Of a DNA stretch of 54,847 nucleotides, positions 25,766 to 33,928 are shown piece after piece; within the stretch, counting starts at the first letter, position 1; every line of letters begins with the position of its first letter. A model generated the notes under the pieces. That model ran no database searches. It was not told the DNA's origin and worked only from the letters and a program-made list of their open reading frames with translations. This stretch comes from Opitutales bacterium UBA2995. Its GTDB lineage: Bacteria; Verrucomicrobiota; Verrucomicrobiia; Opitutales; UBA2995. A program made the translations under genes and the position numbers. The stretch is taken from positions 1 to 54,847 of the forward strand of contig DDZZ01000016.1 in NCBI GenBank assembly GCA_002346535.1. The letters run 5' to 3'.

Positions 25766-27200
25766 TCCTCAGCACATGCATTTTTGTCAGCCACACTCCC
25801 GGCCGACGCGCACCCGACGGGAGTTTATCAGGGATGCTTTCTGCGGATTTGGAGGATTGGCTTTTGCTTCAATGCTGCATGCCGAGGAAAATCGGTATGC
25901 GAAAAACCCTTTGGCGGTCCGCATACCCCACTTCACCCCGAAGGCCAAGTCGGTAATATTTCTATTCATGTCGGGAGGTCCGAGCCAAATGGAGACCTTC
26001 GACCCGAAACCACTGCTGAACGAGCTGCACGGACAAAAAAAACCAGAGATTTTCGGCGAGGCCAAATACCAATTTGTCCAGGAGGATGCCAAGCTCCTAG
26101 GAACTAAACGAACATTCCAACGCTACGGAAAAAGCGGCATCGAAGTTTCGGATCTATTTCCCCACACCGCTACTTGCGTGGATGACCTTGCTATAATTCG
26201 ATCCTGCACAGGAGACAGCGTCGTTCATTCTGCTGCGATGTACGAGCTGTTTACCGGCCGCGTAACACCTGGAGCCCCCAGCATGGGTTCGTGGATGACC
26301 TATGGCTTGGGTTCCGAATCCGACTCGCTTCCCAGCTACGTCGTAATGACGGATCCAAAAGGAGCGTTACCAGCAGGACAACCCATGTACACCCAAGGTT
26401 TTCTACCGGCCAACTACCAGCCAACGATGTTCAGGCCTGGTGAAAACCCCGTTATGAATCTGGACCTACCGGAAGGTGTAAGCCTCGACGACAGAAAGCA
26501 AACGCTGGAGTTTATTAACGAACTCAACGCATCCAGCCTGCTTGAGACAGATCACGAATTTTCAGCCCGTATTAATTCCTATGACCTTGCGTTCAAAATG
26601 CAGACCGAGGCACCTGAAGTTCTGGATATCTCAGGAGAACCTCAAGAAACCCTGGACCTTTATGGAATTGGGAAAAAAGAAACCGAAGATTACGGTCGCC
26701 GATGCCTCATGGCCCGGAAGCTCGTGGAAAACGGAGTTCGTTTCGTGACGGTAGTTTCTGGCGGCGGTACCGGCAATCTCATGTGGGATGCGCATGACGA
26801 TATTGAAGAGAACCACCTGCGCATGGCTATGCATACCGACCAACCAGTTGCAGCATTGATTAAAGATCTGAAGCGACGGGGGCTCCTCTACGACACCCTG
26901 GTTCTCTGGGGCGGTGAATTCGGACGCTCACCCGAAGCACAAAAGGGTGTCGGACGTGACCACCATAATTTAGGCTTCACCATGTGGATGGCCGGCGGCG
27001 GCATCAAAGGCGGACAAGTTGTCGGTGCCACTGATGAAATCGGATTACGCGCTGTTGAAAAGCCCTACCATTTTAGGGACGTCCACAATACTATCCTGCA
27101 CCAGCTTGGCCTCGACCAACACAAGTTGACGTACCCTCACCTGGGACGCGATGAACGCCTGACCTTCCTCGAAGGAAAGTTGATCGAAGAAATCATCTGA
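25755..27200 (+). CDS. DUF1501 Tat-exported protein
   Basis: DUF1501 family protein, structurally related to the alkaline phosphatase/sulfatase superfamily. Start taken at the ATG of MSTNPQHMHFC (25755), 11 nt before the stop of the preceding PSD1 gene. A longer frame begins at 25713 but lies inside that gene. TRREFIRDAFCGFGGLAFAS is the twin-arginine signal. Family motifs are FLFMSGGPSQMETFDPKP, GRVTPGAPSMGSWMTYGLGS, LWGGEFGRSPEAQ and GRDHHNLGFTMWMAGGG. It pairs with the PSD1 protein, a conserved arrangement in this phylum. Confidence 0.93.
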   Translation: MSTNPQHMHFCQPHSRPTRTRREFIRDAFCGFGGLAFASMLHAEENRYAKNPLAVRIPHFTPKAKSVIFLFMSGGPSQMETFDPKPLLNELHGQKKPEIFGEAKYQFVQEDAKLLGTKRTFQRYGKSGIEVSDLFPHTATCVDDLAIIRSCTGDSVVHSAAMYELFTGRVTPGAPSMGSWMTYGLGSESDSLPSYVVMTDPKGALPAGQPMYTQGFLPANYQPTMFRPGENPVMNLDLPEGVSLDDRKQTLEFINELNASSLLETDHEFSARINSYDLAFKMQTEAPEVLDISGEPQETLDLYGIGKKETEDYGRRCLMARKLVENGVRFVTVVSGGGTGNLMWDAHDDIEENHLRMAMHTDQPVAALIKDLKRRGLLYDTLVLWGGEFGRSPEAQKGVGRDHHNLGFTMWMAGGGIKGGQVVGATDEIGLRAVEKPYHFRDVHNTILHQLGLDQHKLTYPHLGRDERLTFLEGKLIEEII

Positions 27201-27273
27201 TATGAGGTATTGACCGGATGAACGAATGGGGAAGTATTTAAATAACCCTCTTAGTATTGAAGCTCCCAAATTC

Positions 27274-30200
27274 ATGAGCAGTCGTTTGGTACATACTCTA
27301 CTGGCAATCATGCCCGCTTTCCTGGCAGCTAAGGAGAAAACGGTAGATTACGGTAGTGAAATTCTACCTATACTGTCCGAAAATTGCTTTGAATGCCATG
27401 GCCCCGACGCAGAAGCTAGGGAGGCAGGCCTGCGCCTTGACACTCAAGAAGGCGCTTATGCTGATTTGGTGGGGGCCGTAGCAATAGCACCTGGAAACCC
27501 AGAGAAAAGTGAGCTCATATATCGCGTAAATCATAGTGACACCGACGAGCGGATGCCGCCCAAAGAATTTAAGAAATCTCTGTCGAACGAACAAAAGCAA
27601 CTCCTTCGCCTCTGGATTGAGCAGGGAGCAAAATATGAGGAACACTGGGCTTGGCAAAAGCCGATTGAGCGCAATATTCCGAGGCACTCCAAACATCCCA
27701 TCGATGCTTTCACTTTAGACCGGTTGAAGAAAGAAGGATTAAAGCCGGCCAAACAGGCCAATCCTTACACGTTGGCCAGGCGACTTTACCTGGACCTGAT
27801 TGGTCTTCCTCCAAATCTACAGGAAATCGATACATTTCTCTTCGCATTCAAAAAGAATAAAACGAGGGCAATCGAAAAACTTATAGACGAGCTAATGAAC
27901 CGGCCATCTTTCGGTGAAAAATGGGGCCGGCACTGGCTAGATCTTGCTCGGTACGCCGACTCCAATGGCTACGAGAAAGATAAACCAAGGGACCAATGGA
28001 TCTACCGGGATTGGGTGATCGACGCACTCAATGATGACATGCCCTATGATCAGTTTTTGGTCGAACAATTAGCAGGGGACCTTCTACCCAACCGGACACA
28101 AGATCAATTGATTGCAACCGGGTTCATGCGCAATGGTATGATCAACGAGGAGGGGGCAATAATCGTAGAACAGTTCCGGATAGATGGAATATTCGACCGC
28201 ATGGACACTTTAGGAAAAACCGCTCTGGGTCTGACTCTCCGATGCGCACAATGCCATACCCACAAATTTGATCCCATTACGCACGATGAATATTACGGTT
28301 TATTCGCTTTCTTTAACGAGACCCATGAAGCCAAATCCTGGATCTATTCAAATGAACAACTCGAACGGATCGCCTCCATCAAACACCAAATTAAAGACCT
28401 TGAAAACAAGATCAAAGAAGAGAGACCTAATTGGAAAAATGAATTTTCCTCCTGGAAAAAAGAACAACTTAAGCATAGTTCCATTTGGAAAGTATGGGAT
28501 ACCAGTTTTCAGGATTGGCATGGAGGGCTCAACCATCCGAACGAATTGGATGATCACAGCATCCTTACATTAGGACATCCATCTATTAGCGGCTACTCGG
28601 TTACGGAAGGAGAATCCAACCTACCGATGATTTCCGGAATCCGGCTGGAAGCCCTTACGCACCCAGACCTGCCATTCACAGGCCCCGGTCGCAGCTACTG
28701 GGGAACCTTTGCCATCAGCGAGATAAAAGTATTTCGCAAGTGGCCCCAGGAAAAAGATTGGAAACCCGTCGAGTTGGGTCATGCCAGTGCCAATTTTGAT
28801 GCAGAGGTTGGCACTATGCGGGATTATTTTTTTCACGAAACACTGGATAAGGAAGAAAAACGGAAAATTGGTCCGGTATGTTTTCTTATCGATGGTGACG
28901 ACCGGACAGCATGGGCACCTGATCGTGGACCGATCAGACGTCATTCAGAATACGCGGCTGTTGTGGCCTTTAAGGAGCCATTAGCAACTCCCAAAGGTAG
29001 CCAATTACGAGTAGAACTCCTACAAAACCATGGAGGAGCCAAAAATGGGCAAGATAACCAGATGCTTGGTCGTTATCGTTTTGCTCTGACAGATATCCCG
29101 AACCCCAAGGCACCGGATTACAATCACGCCCCAGTTCTAGCACTGGCCGTCCCAGAAGAAGACCTTACCGAAAAGAAGCGAAGCGCTCTGTTCAGAGCCT
29201 GGTGCATGACTCAGGGAGATTTCGAAGGTGAACTAGCGCAAATTGAGGAATTGGAGGCAAATTATCCGGAAGCTAAAACAAGCGTCCTAAACACCATGGA
29301 TTCTCTGCCCGAATATCCGCGAACTACATACCTGCTTGATCGTGGGATTTGGAATAAGCCCAAACATGCAGTGAAGAGACAAACGCCGTCTATTCTGAAC
29401 GAGCTTTCAAAAGTCAATCCATCCAGACTCGATCTGGCGCACTGGATCACCAGTAAGGACGCTCCCTTGACCGCTCGGGTTCAGGTAAACCGAATCTGGC
29501 AATCTATTTTCGGAGCGGGTCTTGTATTAACTCCTGAAGACTGGGGCACTCGTGCGCCAAAGCCCGAATACTTGGAATTGCTGGATTGGCTAGCTGTCGA
29601 TTTCCGTGAATCCGGTTGGAGCCAGAAAGCCTTAATTAAAAACATCCTCACCAGTAAAACCTACCAACAAGACTCGAAGGTAACATCAAAGAAAATAGAA
29701 CGGGATCCGAATAATCGTTTGCTGGCACGAGGACCTAGATTCCGAACAGAAGCCGAAGTGTTAAGGGACATTGCTTTAGCAGCATCCGGATTGCTGACTC
29801 AAGGTGTTGGTGGTCCAAGCATATTTCCTCCGGTTCCGGAATCGGTCATAAAGCAAAATTACGTCGTACCTGACTATTGGTACCCAGCAGAAGATGAAAA
29901 CCGGTATCGACGATCCTTATACATGTTTAAGAAAAGGTCCATGCCAGATCCGGTGCTGACCAGCTTCGATGCGCCAAACGCGGACGAGTCCTGCACCGGA
30001 CGCATTAGATCAAACACACCCCTATCCGCACTTACCTCCCTTAACGAAACGATCTTCGTAGAAGCATCGCAAGGCCTGGCGCAGCGGATATTAAGAGAGG
30101 GAGGACAATCCAATGAGGAGCGAGCCAATTATGGGTATCTGCTTACTACCGGACGTCCGGCCAACAGCTTTGAAAGAAAAGAGATCACGAACCTCATTGA

Positions 30201-30372
30201 ATCTCAAAACGAAAGGCTTTCGGAGGGATGGCTCGATATCCGAAAAATCGCTTTCAAAGATCCGAAATCGATCCCCAAGTTACCGGAAGGAGTGAGTCCG
30301 AGAGACGTAGCCTCCTGGACAATCGTATCACGCGTGCTACTCAACCTGGATGAAACACTGACCAAGAATTAG
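27274..30372 (+). CDS. PSD1 protein with N-terminal PSCyt1 heme domain
   Basis: About 1032 residues. Start chosen at MSSRLVHTLLAIMPAFLA, which begins a signal peptide; the frame is also open from 27226. The PSCyt1 domain has the heme c motif CFECHGPDA (C38, C41, H42) and ends near DERMPPKEFKK. DUF1549 follows (ARRLYLDLIGLPP, FGEKWGRHWLDLARYADSNG) with a second motif CAQCHTHKFDP. Then come a coiled coil and a beta-rich insert (about 400-660) and DUF1553 (LAHWITSKDAPLTARVQVNR). Likely a periplasmic multi-heme protein matured by CcsA/ResB. The first PSD1 gene is a shorter paralogue. Confidence 0.93.
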   Translation: MSSRLVHTLLAIMPAFLAAKEKTVDYGSEILPILSENCFECHGPDAEAREAGLRLDTQEGAYADLVGAVAIAPGNPEKSELIYRVNHSDTDERMPPKEFKKSLSNEQKQLLRLWIEQGAKYEEHWAWQKPIERNIPRHSKHPIDAFTLDRLKKEGLKPAKQANPYTLARRLYLDLIGLPPNLQEIDTFLFAFKKNKTRAIEKLIDELMNRPSFGEKWGRHWLDLARYADSNGYEKDKPRDQWIYRDWVIDALNDDMPYDQFLVEQLAGDLLPNRTQDQLIATGFMRNGMINEEGAIIVEQFRIDGIFDRMDTLGKTALGLTLRCAQCHTHKFDPITHDEYYGLFAFFNETHEAKSWIYSNEQLERIASIKHQIKDLENKIKEERPNWKNEFSSWKKEQLKHSSIWKVWDTSFQDWHGGLNHPNELDDHSILTLGHPSISGYSVTEGESNLPMISGIRLEALTHPDLPFTGPGRSYWGTFAISEIKVFRKWPQEKDWKPVELGHASANFDAEVGTMRDYFFHETLDKEEKRKIGPVCFLIDGDDRTAWAPDRGPIRRHSEYAAVVAFKEPLATPKGSQLRVELLQNHGGAKNGQDNQMLGRYRFALTDIPNPKAPDYNHAPVLALAVPEEDLTEKKRSALFRAWCMTQGDFEGELAQIEELEANYPEAKTSVLNTMDSLPEYPRTTYLLDRGIWNKPKHAVKRQTPSILNELSKVNPSRLDLAHWITSKDAPLTARVQVNRIWQSIFGAGLVLTPEDWGTRAPKPEYLELLDWLAVDFRESGWSQKALIKNILTSKTYQQDSKVTSKKIERDPNNRLLARGPRFRTEAEVLRDIALAASGLLTQGVGGPSIFPPVPESVIKQNYVVPDYWYPAEDENRYRRSLYMFKKRSMPDPVLTSFDAPNADESCTGRIRSNTPLSALTSLNETIFVEASQGLAQRILREGGQSNEERANYGYLLTTGRPANSFERKEITNLIESQNERLSEGWLDIRKIAFKDPKSIPKLPEGVSPRDVASWTIVSRVLLNLDETLTKN

Positions 30373-30387
30373 TTTGAGGAAAGCGTA

Positions 30388-31815
30388 ATGAAGAACGAAA
30401 TGCAAAATGAAATTGGAAAGCTCAACACACGGCGTTGGTTTTTGCAGCGTTGCGGTGTTGGCATGGCGGGTCTGGCACTTAACTCACTTTTAATAAAGGA
30501 CGGATTTTCAGCAGGAATTCCGAACTCGTTAACGGCACGGGCACCTCATTTTACCCCGACCGCTAAACGCGTGGTTTACATCTTCATGGCAGGTGCGCCC
30601 AGCCATTTGGATCTCCTGGATCACAAGCCGGAACTGGTGAAACGACAAGGACAACTCCCACCACCCAGCTTGCTTAAGGACTATCGTGCTGCCTTTATCG
30701 ATCCCAATTCCATACTTTACGGCACTGAATTCGAATTCAGCAAACACGGTGAATGTGGTTACGAAATAAGCGAATTGCTTCCTCATATCGCCAAACATGT
30801 GGATGACATCTGTTTTATCCGGTCCATGCACACAAATGAGGTCAATCATGCCCCCGCCCAAATTTTCATGAACACCGGGCACCAGCAATTCGGCCGACCC
30901 AGTCTCGGCAGCTGGACTGTTTACGGCCTTGGTAGTGAATCGGAAGACCTGCCGGGCTACGTGGTTCTCACAAGTGCGAAAGGCACCAGCGCAGGGGCCA
31001 GCAACTACGGTTGTGGTTTCCTGCCCACTATTTTCAATGGCGTCCCATTCAGGGGAACGGGTGATCCGATTCTTTATCTGTCTAATCCGGACGGTTACGA
31101 CGACCGGGCCCAAAGAGACTCTCTCGATGTTCTCAAACGATTGAACGAAGAAACACTCGCCAGAACAGCCGATCCCCAAACAGCCGCAAGAATCCAATCC
31201 TACGAGACAGCTTATCGCTTACAATCCAGTGCACCGGAGCTCATGGATCTAGGCCAGGAATCCCAAGCCACTTTGGATGCTTACATGATCAAAAACCCTG
31301 AGGAGTCCAATTTTGCGCGGAATTGCTTATTAGCGAGACGTCTGCTGGAAAGGGATGTACGATTTGTACAACTTTTCCATGAAGCCTGGGACCAGCACAG
31401 TACTCTGGTTAAAGATCACACAAAAAATTGCCTGGATACAGATCAGCCTGTGGCAGCGCTTCTGCAGGACCTCAAAGACCGGGATATGTTGAAAGATACC
31501 CTGGTTATCTGGGGTGGAGAATTCGGTCGAACTCCCATGGCCCAAGCTCCCGGGGATGATATCGGTAGAGATCACCATAACCGGGCCTTCACCATCTGGA
31601 TGGCCGGAGGCGGGGTAAAAGCGGGATTCACCTATGGAGCCACCGATGATCTGGGATTTAATGTAGTCGAAAATCCGGTACACGTGCATGATCTCAACGC
31701 CACAATTTTGCATATGCTCGGCTTCGACCATGAAAAATTAACCTACCGCTTCCAGGGACGTGATTATCGATTGACTGATGTTCACGGCCATGTGGTTAAC
31801 GATATTCTATCCTGA
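30388..31815 (+). CDS. DUF1501 Tat-exported protein, second copy
   Basis: 475 residues, DUF1501. The signal LNTRRWFLQRCGVGMAGLAL carries twin arginines. Typical motifs are YIFMAGAPSHLDLLDHKP, GRPSLGSWTVYGLGSESEDL, VIWGGEFGRTPMAQ and GRDHHNRAFTIWMAGGGVK. It starts 15 nt after the PSD1 stop, with GAGGAAAG a few nt upstream of the ATG. It forms the second PSD1-DUF1501 pair of the locus, and the two DUF1501 proteins share only the family motifs, so the pairs are probably not a recent duplication. Confidence 0.93.
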   Translation: MKNEMQNEIGKLNTRRWFLQRCGVGMAGLALNSLLIKDGFSAGIPNSLTARAPHFTPTAKRVVYIFMAGAPSHLDLLDHKPELVKRQGQLPPPSLLKDYRAAFIDPNSILYGTEFEFSKHGECGYEISELLPHIAKHVDDICFIRSMHTNEVNHAPAQIFMNTGHQQFGRPSLGSWTVYGLGSESEDLPGYVVLTSAKGTSAGASNYGCGFLPTIFNGVPFRGTGDPILYLSNPDGYDDRAQRDSLDVLKRLNEETLARTADPQTAARIQSYETAYRLQSSAPELMDLGQESQATLDAYMIKNPEESNFARNCLLARRLLERDVRFVQLFHEAWDQHSTLVKDHTKNCLDTDQPVAALLQDLKDRDMLKDTLVIWGGEFGRTPMAQAPGDDIGRDHHNRAFTIWMAGGGVKAGFTYGATDDLGFNVVENPVHVHDLNATILHMLGFDHEKLTYRFQGRDYRLTDVHGHVVNDILS

Positions 31816-31821
31816 ATTTCC

Positions 31822-31932
31822 GTTTTTGAAAGCGGTGGACATGGATATGGGATCCGGAAAACAGATCTTCCCGTAACCCGTTGGCATCACCTGATGGCCG
31901 ATTGGATGAAACAAATCGGAGTATTGGACTAG
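31822..31932 (+). pseudogene. Tail of a lost esterase gene
   Basis: A stretch of about 35 codons ending in TAG reads VFESGGHGYGIRKTDLPVTR and then WHHLMADWMKQIGVLD. GGHGYG with the following W-x-x-x-M-x-x-W resembles the extreme C-terminus of acetyl-xylan-esterase-like alpha/beta hydrolases, where this His is the catalytic one. Nothing upstream continues it, because the DUF1501 stop lies 7 nt before. So it appears to be a deletion remnant. Identification rests on a short segment. Confidence 0.45.
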
Positions 31933-32314
31933 TTTTCTCCGAAAATGGGGTGATCCCTTTTACCACCGGCAATTAAGTATGCCAATAAATCCCAGGACCT
32001 CCTCTTCGTTCAATGCATTGAGAAGGCCAGCCGGCATTGTGGAAACAGGGAGCGGATCTGATCGTTGAATATCCGCGTTCTGGAAGATTGTCGTTCCAAA
32101 AGGTTTAAGGGAATTTGAAGCAATGGTGGTTTTATTTGCGTCTTTGGCTAAAATTCTTCCGGAAATGACATCGCCTCCTGTCAACTGAAAAGTGGTAACT
32201 TGATATTGGTCTGAAATGACATAGCTGGAATTCATAGTAGCGTCCACTATTTCGTGTAGTTTGATTCGTTGGCCCAGACCGGTCAAATAAGCTACTCCTT
32301 TAATTAGGAGATTT
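31929..32314 (-). pseudogene. Fragment of PVC heme-binding domain protein
   Basis: Minus-strand frame reading LTGLGQRIKLHEIVDATMNS, YVISDQYQVTTFQLTGGDVI, then PVSTMPAGLLNALNEEE. This matches the C-terminal domain of large verrucomicrobial membrane-bound dehydrogenase/heme proteins, which run KVISDQYQ, then SGRI, then MPxGLLNTL. Close to the end the frame slips (about 31985): the other frame continues AYLIAGGKRDHPIFGEN and stops at 31929. No start or N-terminal part is present. It is a 5'-deleted, frameshifted relic of a cytochrome-type enzyme. Confidence 0.7.
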
Positions 32315-32471
32315 CTTCAATCTGCGAATCGGTACCATCCGGCTCAACGTTTGCCACTGGAATTCCATTTTCAGATTCACCTTGCTCTGTTCTTTTAAGA
32401 CGCAACGGCAGCAAAAAAAGGATCACCACCACCAAAAGGATAATTACAATAATATATACTTCAGGAAACAT
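32304..32471 (-). CDS. Small single-helix membrane protein
   Basis: A 55-codon gene starting at ATG 32471: MFPEVYIIVIILLVVVILFL, then LPLRLKRTEQ and a hydrophilic acidic tail ending EEIS. It has one strong N-terminal transmembrane helix followed by positive residues, giving an outward N-terminus with a cytoplasmic tail. No family recognised. It could be a real small protein or the surviving start of something larger. Its end overlaps, in another frame, the heme-domain relic. The gap to 32588 shows nothing else. Confidence 0.45.
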   Translation of the reverse strand: MFPEVYIIVIILLVVVILFLLPLRLKRTEQGESENGIPVANVEPDGTDSQIEEIS

Positions 32472-32587
32472 TCAGCCCGTACCGCAAAAATAGAAATTCA
32501 AAGCTCGATGAAGAATAAGCTGAATACTTGGCTCGACTCAAGAACGCAATCCAGTCAAATACTCCTATCTAATGCTCTACTTCTATA

Positions 32588-33061
32588 ATGGATCCTGTTA
32601 AAATTCTATTTGTTTGCTGGGGTAATATTTGCAGGTCTCCGGCAGCAGAATGCGTCCTCCATAAAATGCTAGGCGACCAGGGTTTGACCGCCGAAATCAG
32701 CTGCGACTCTGCCGGAACGATCAGTGCCCACGCCGGACAACCTCCTGATGGGCGTATGTGCCAGCATGCTTCTATGCGGTCGATTCCCATTCGGGGTCAA
32801 TCGCGCATGATCTCGCCGGAGGACGGCCATAAATTTGACCTGATCCTGGCTATGGACCGATCTAATTTTTCGGATTTGGAGGCCTTGGGAATAGCCGGAA
32901 ACGGCAAGGCGGAATTAAAACTGTTTGGCGAATACATTGACTCAGAAAATCCTCCCGACATTCCCGATCCTTACTATGGAGGACACCAGGGATTCGAAAC
33001 CGTCCTTGATATGGTCGAGGATGGCTGCGCACGATTAATTGAGCATGTCATAAGCCGTTGA
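32588..33061 (+). CDS. Low-molecular-weight protein phosphatase
   Basis: 157-residue LMW-PTP. The P-loop is LFVCWGNICRSP (nucleophile C10, second Cys 15, R16), and the general acid is D127 in DPYYGG. These phosphatases act on phosphotyrosine or, in the YwlE type, phosphoarginine. Which applies here cannot be decided by eye; the residue after the first Cys is Trp, not the usual Leu/Met/Thr. Three nucleotides separate it from the fructosamine kinase gene, an association seen in many bacteria. Confidence 0.92.
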   Translation: MDPVKILFVCWGNICRSPAAECVLHKMLGDQGLTAEISCDSAGTISAHAGQPPDGRMCQHASMRSIPIRGQSRMISPEDGHKFDLILAMDRSNFSDLEALGIAGNGKAELKLFGEYIDSENPPDIPDPYYGGHQGFETVLDMVEDGCARLIEHVISR

Positions 33062-33064
33062 CTC

Positions 33065-33928
33065 ATGTGGCACGAGCTTTGTGAACGTATATCGGCCGAG
33101 ACAGGACGAGCAGTTTCCTACCGAGACCATAGGTCCGTAACGGGAGGGTGCATCCACCAGGCCAAGTTGTTGGAAACAGATCATGAAAATTTCTTCGTTA
33201 AAATTAATAATGCAGATCGCCTGCCCCTTTTTGAAGCCGAGGCGAAAGGGTTGCACGCCCTGCAAACAGCCAATCGGATCCGCTGTCCCAAAGTTATTTT
33301 GAACGACGTGGTAGGAAATCAGGCAGTTCTGGTCCTCGAATACATCATCATGCAATCAGCACCGCCAGGTGGGATGGAAAAACTTGGCAAGCAACTTGCA
33401 GATCTTCACCAACGATCAGGTGAATCCTTCGGATGGCTAAAGGACAACTTTATTGGATCGACTCTCCAGCCAAACACTTTCAATCAGGAATGGATTCCCT
33501 TCTTCAGGGATAAACGATTGCTTTACCAAATACAACTGGCCGAAAGAAACGGTCTGAGAGTGGACGGTAAACAGCAGCTTCTGGATAAGCTTGAATTTTA
33601 TTTCGACGACTATGCACCATTTCCTTCACTGCTGCATGGTGATTTGTGGGGTGGCAATATAGGATTCGATGACCAAGGGGAGCCAGTGATATATGACCCG
33701 GCTTGCTATTATGGGGATCGGGAGGCCGACCTGGCTTTCACAGAAATGTTCGGAGGTTTTTCTTCGGCTTTCTACACCAGTTACAATGAGGAATTCCCGA
33801 TACACGCAGGATATAAAATTCGTAAAAATCTATACAACCTCTACCACGAACTCAACCACTATAATCTGTTCGGAGGAGGATACGGAAGCCAAGCCCTAAT
33901 AACAATCAACTACCTTCTCAGGGAATAG
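33065..33928 (+). CDS. Fructosamine kinase family protein
   Basis: 287-residue FN3K-like kinase that would phosphorylate ketoamine adducts on proteins or small amines, leading to their removal (deglycation). The N-terminus HRSVTGGCIHQAKLL is the nucleotide-binding part, FFVKIN carries the Lys, and the catalytic loop is LLHGDLWGGNIGF with the metal-binding YDPACYYGDREADLA. It forms an operon with the upstream LMW phosphatase, which suggests removal of the sugar phosphate after kinase action, an inference. Its stop abuts that of the convergent large secreted protein. Confidence 0.92.
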   Translation: MWHELCERISAETGRAVSYRDHRSVTGGCIHQAKLLETDHENFFVKINNADRLPLFEAEAKGLHALQTANRIRCPKVILNDVVGNQAVLVLEYIIMQSAPPGGMEKLGKQLADLHQRSGESFGWLKDNFIGSTLQPNTFNQEWIPFFRDKRLLYQIQLAERNGLRVDGKQQLLDKLEFYFDDYAPFPSLLHGDLWGGNIGFDDQGEPVIYDPACYYGDREADLAFTEMFGGFSSAFYTSYNEEFPIHAGYKIRKNLYNLYHELNHYNLFGGGYGSQALITINYLLRE

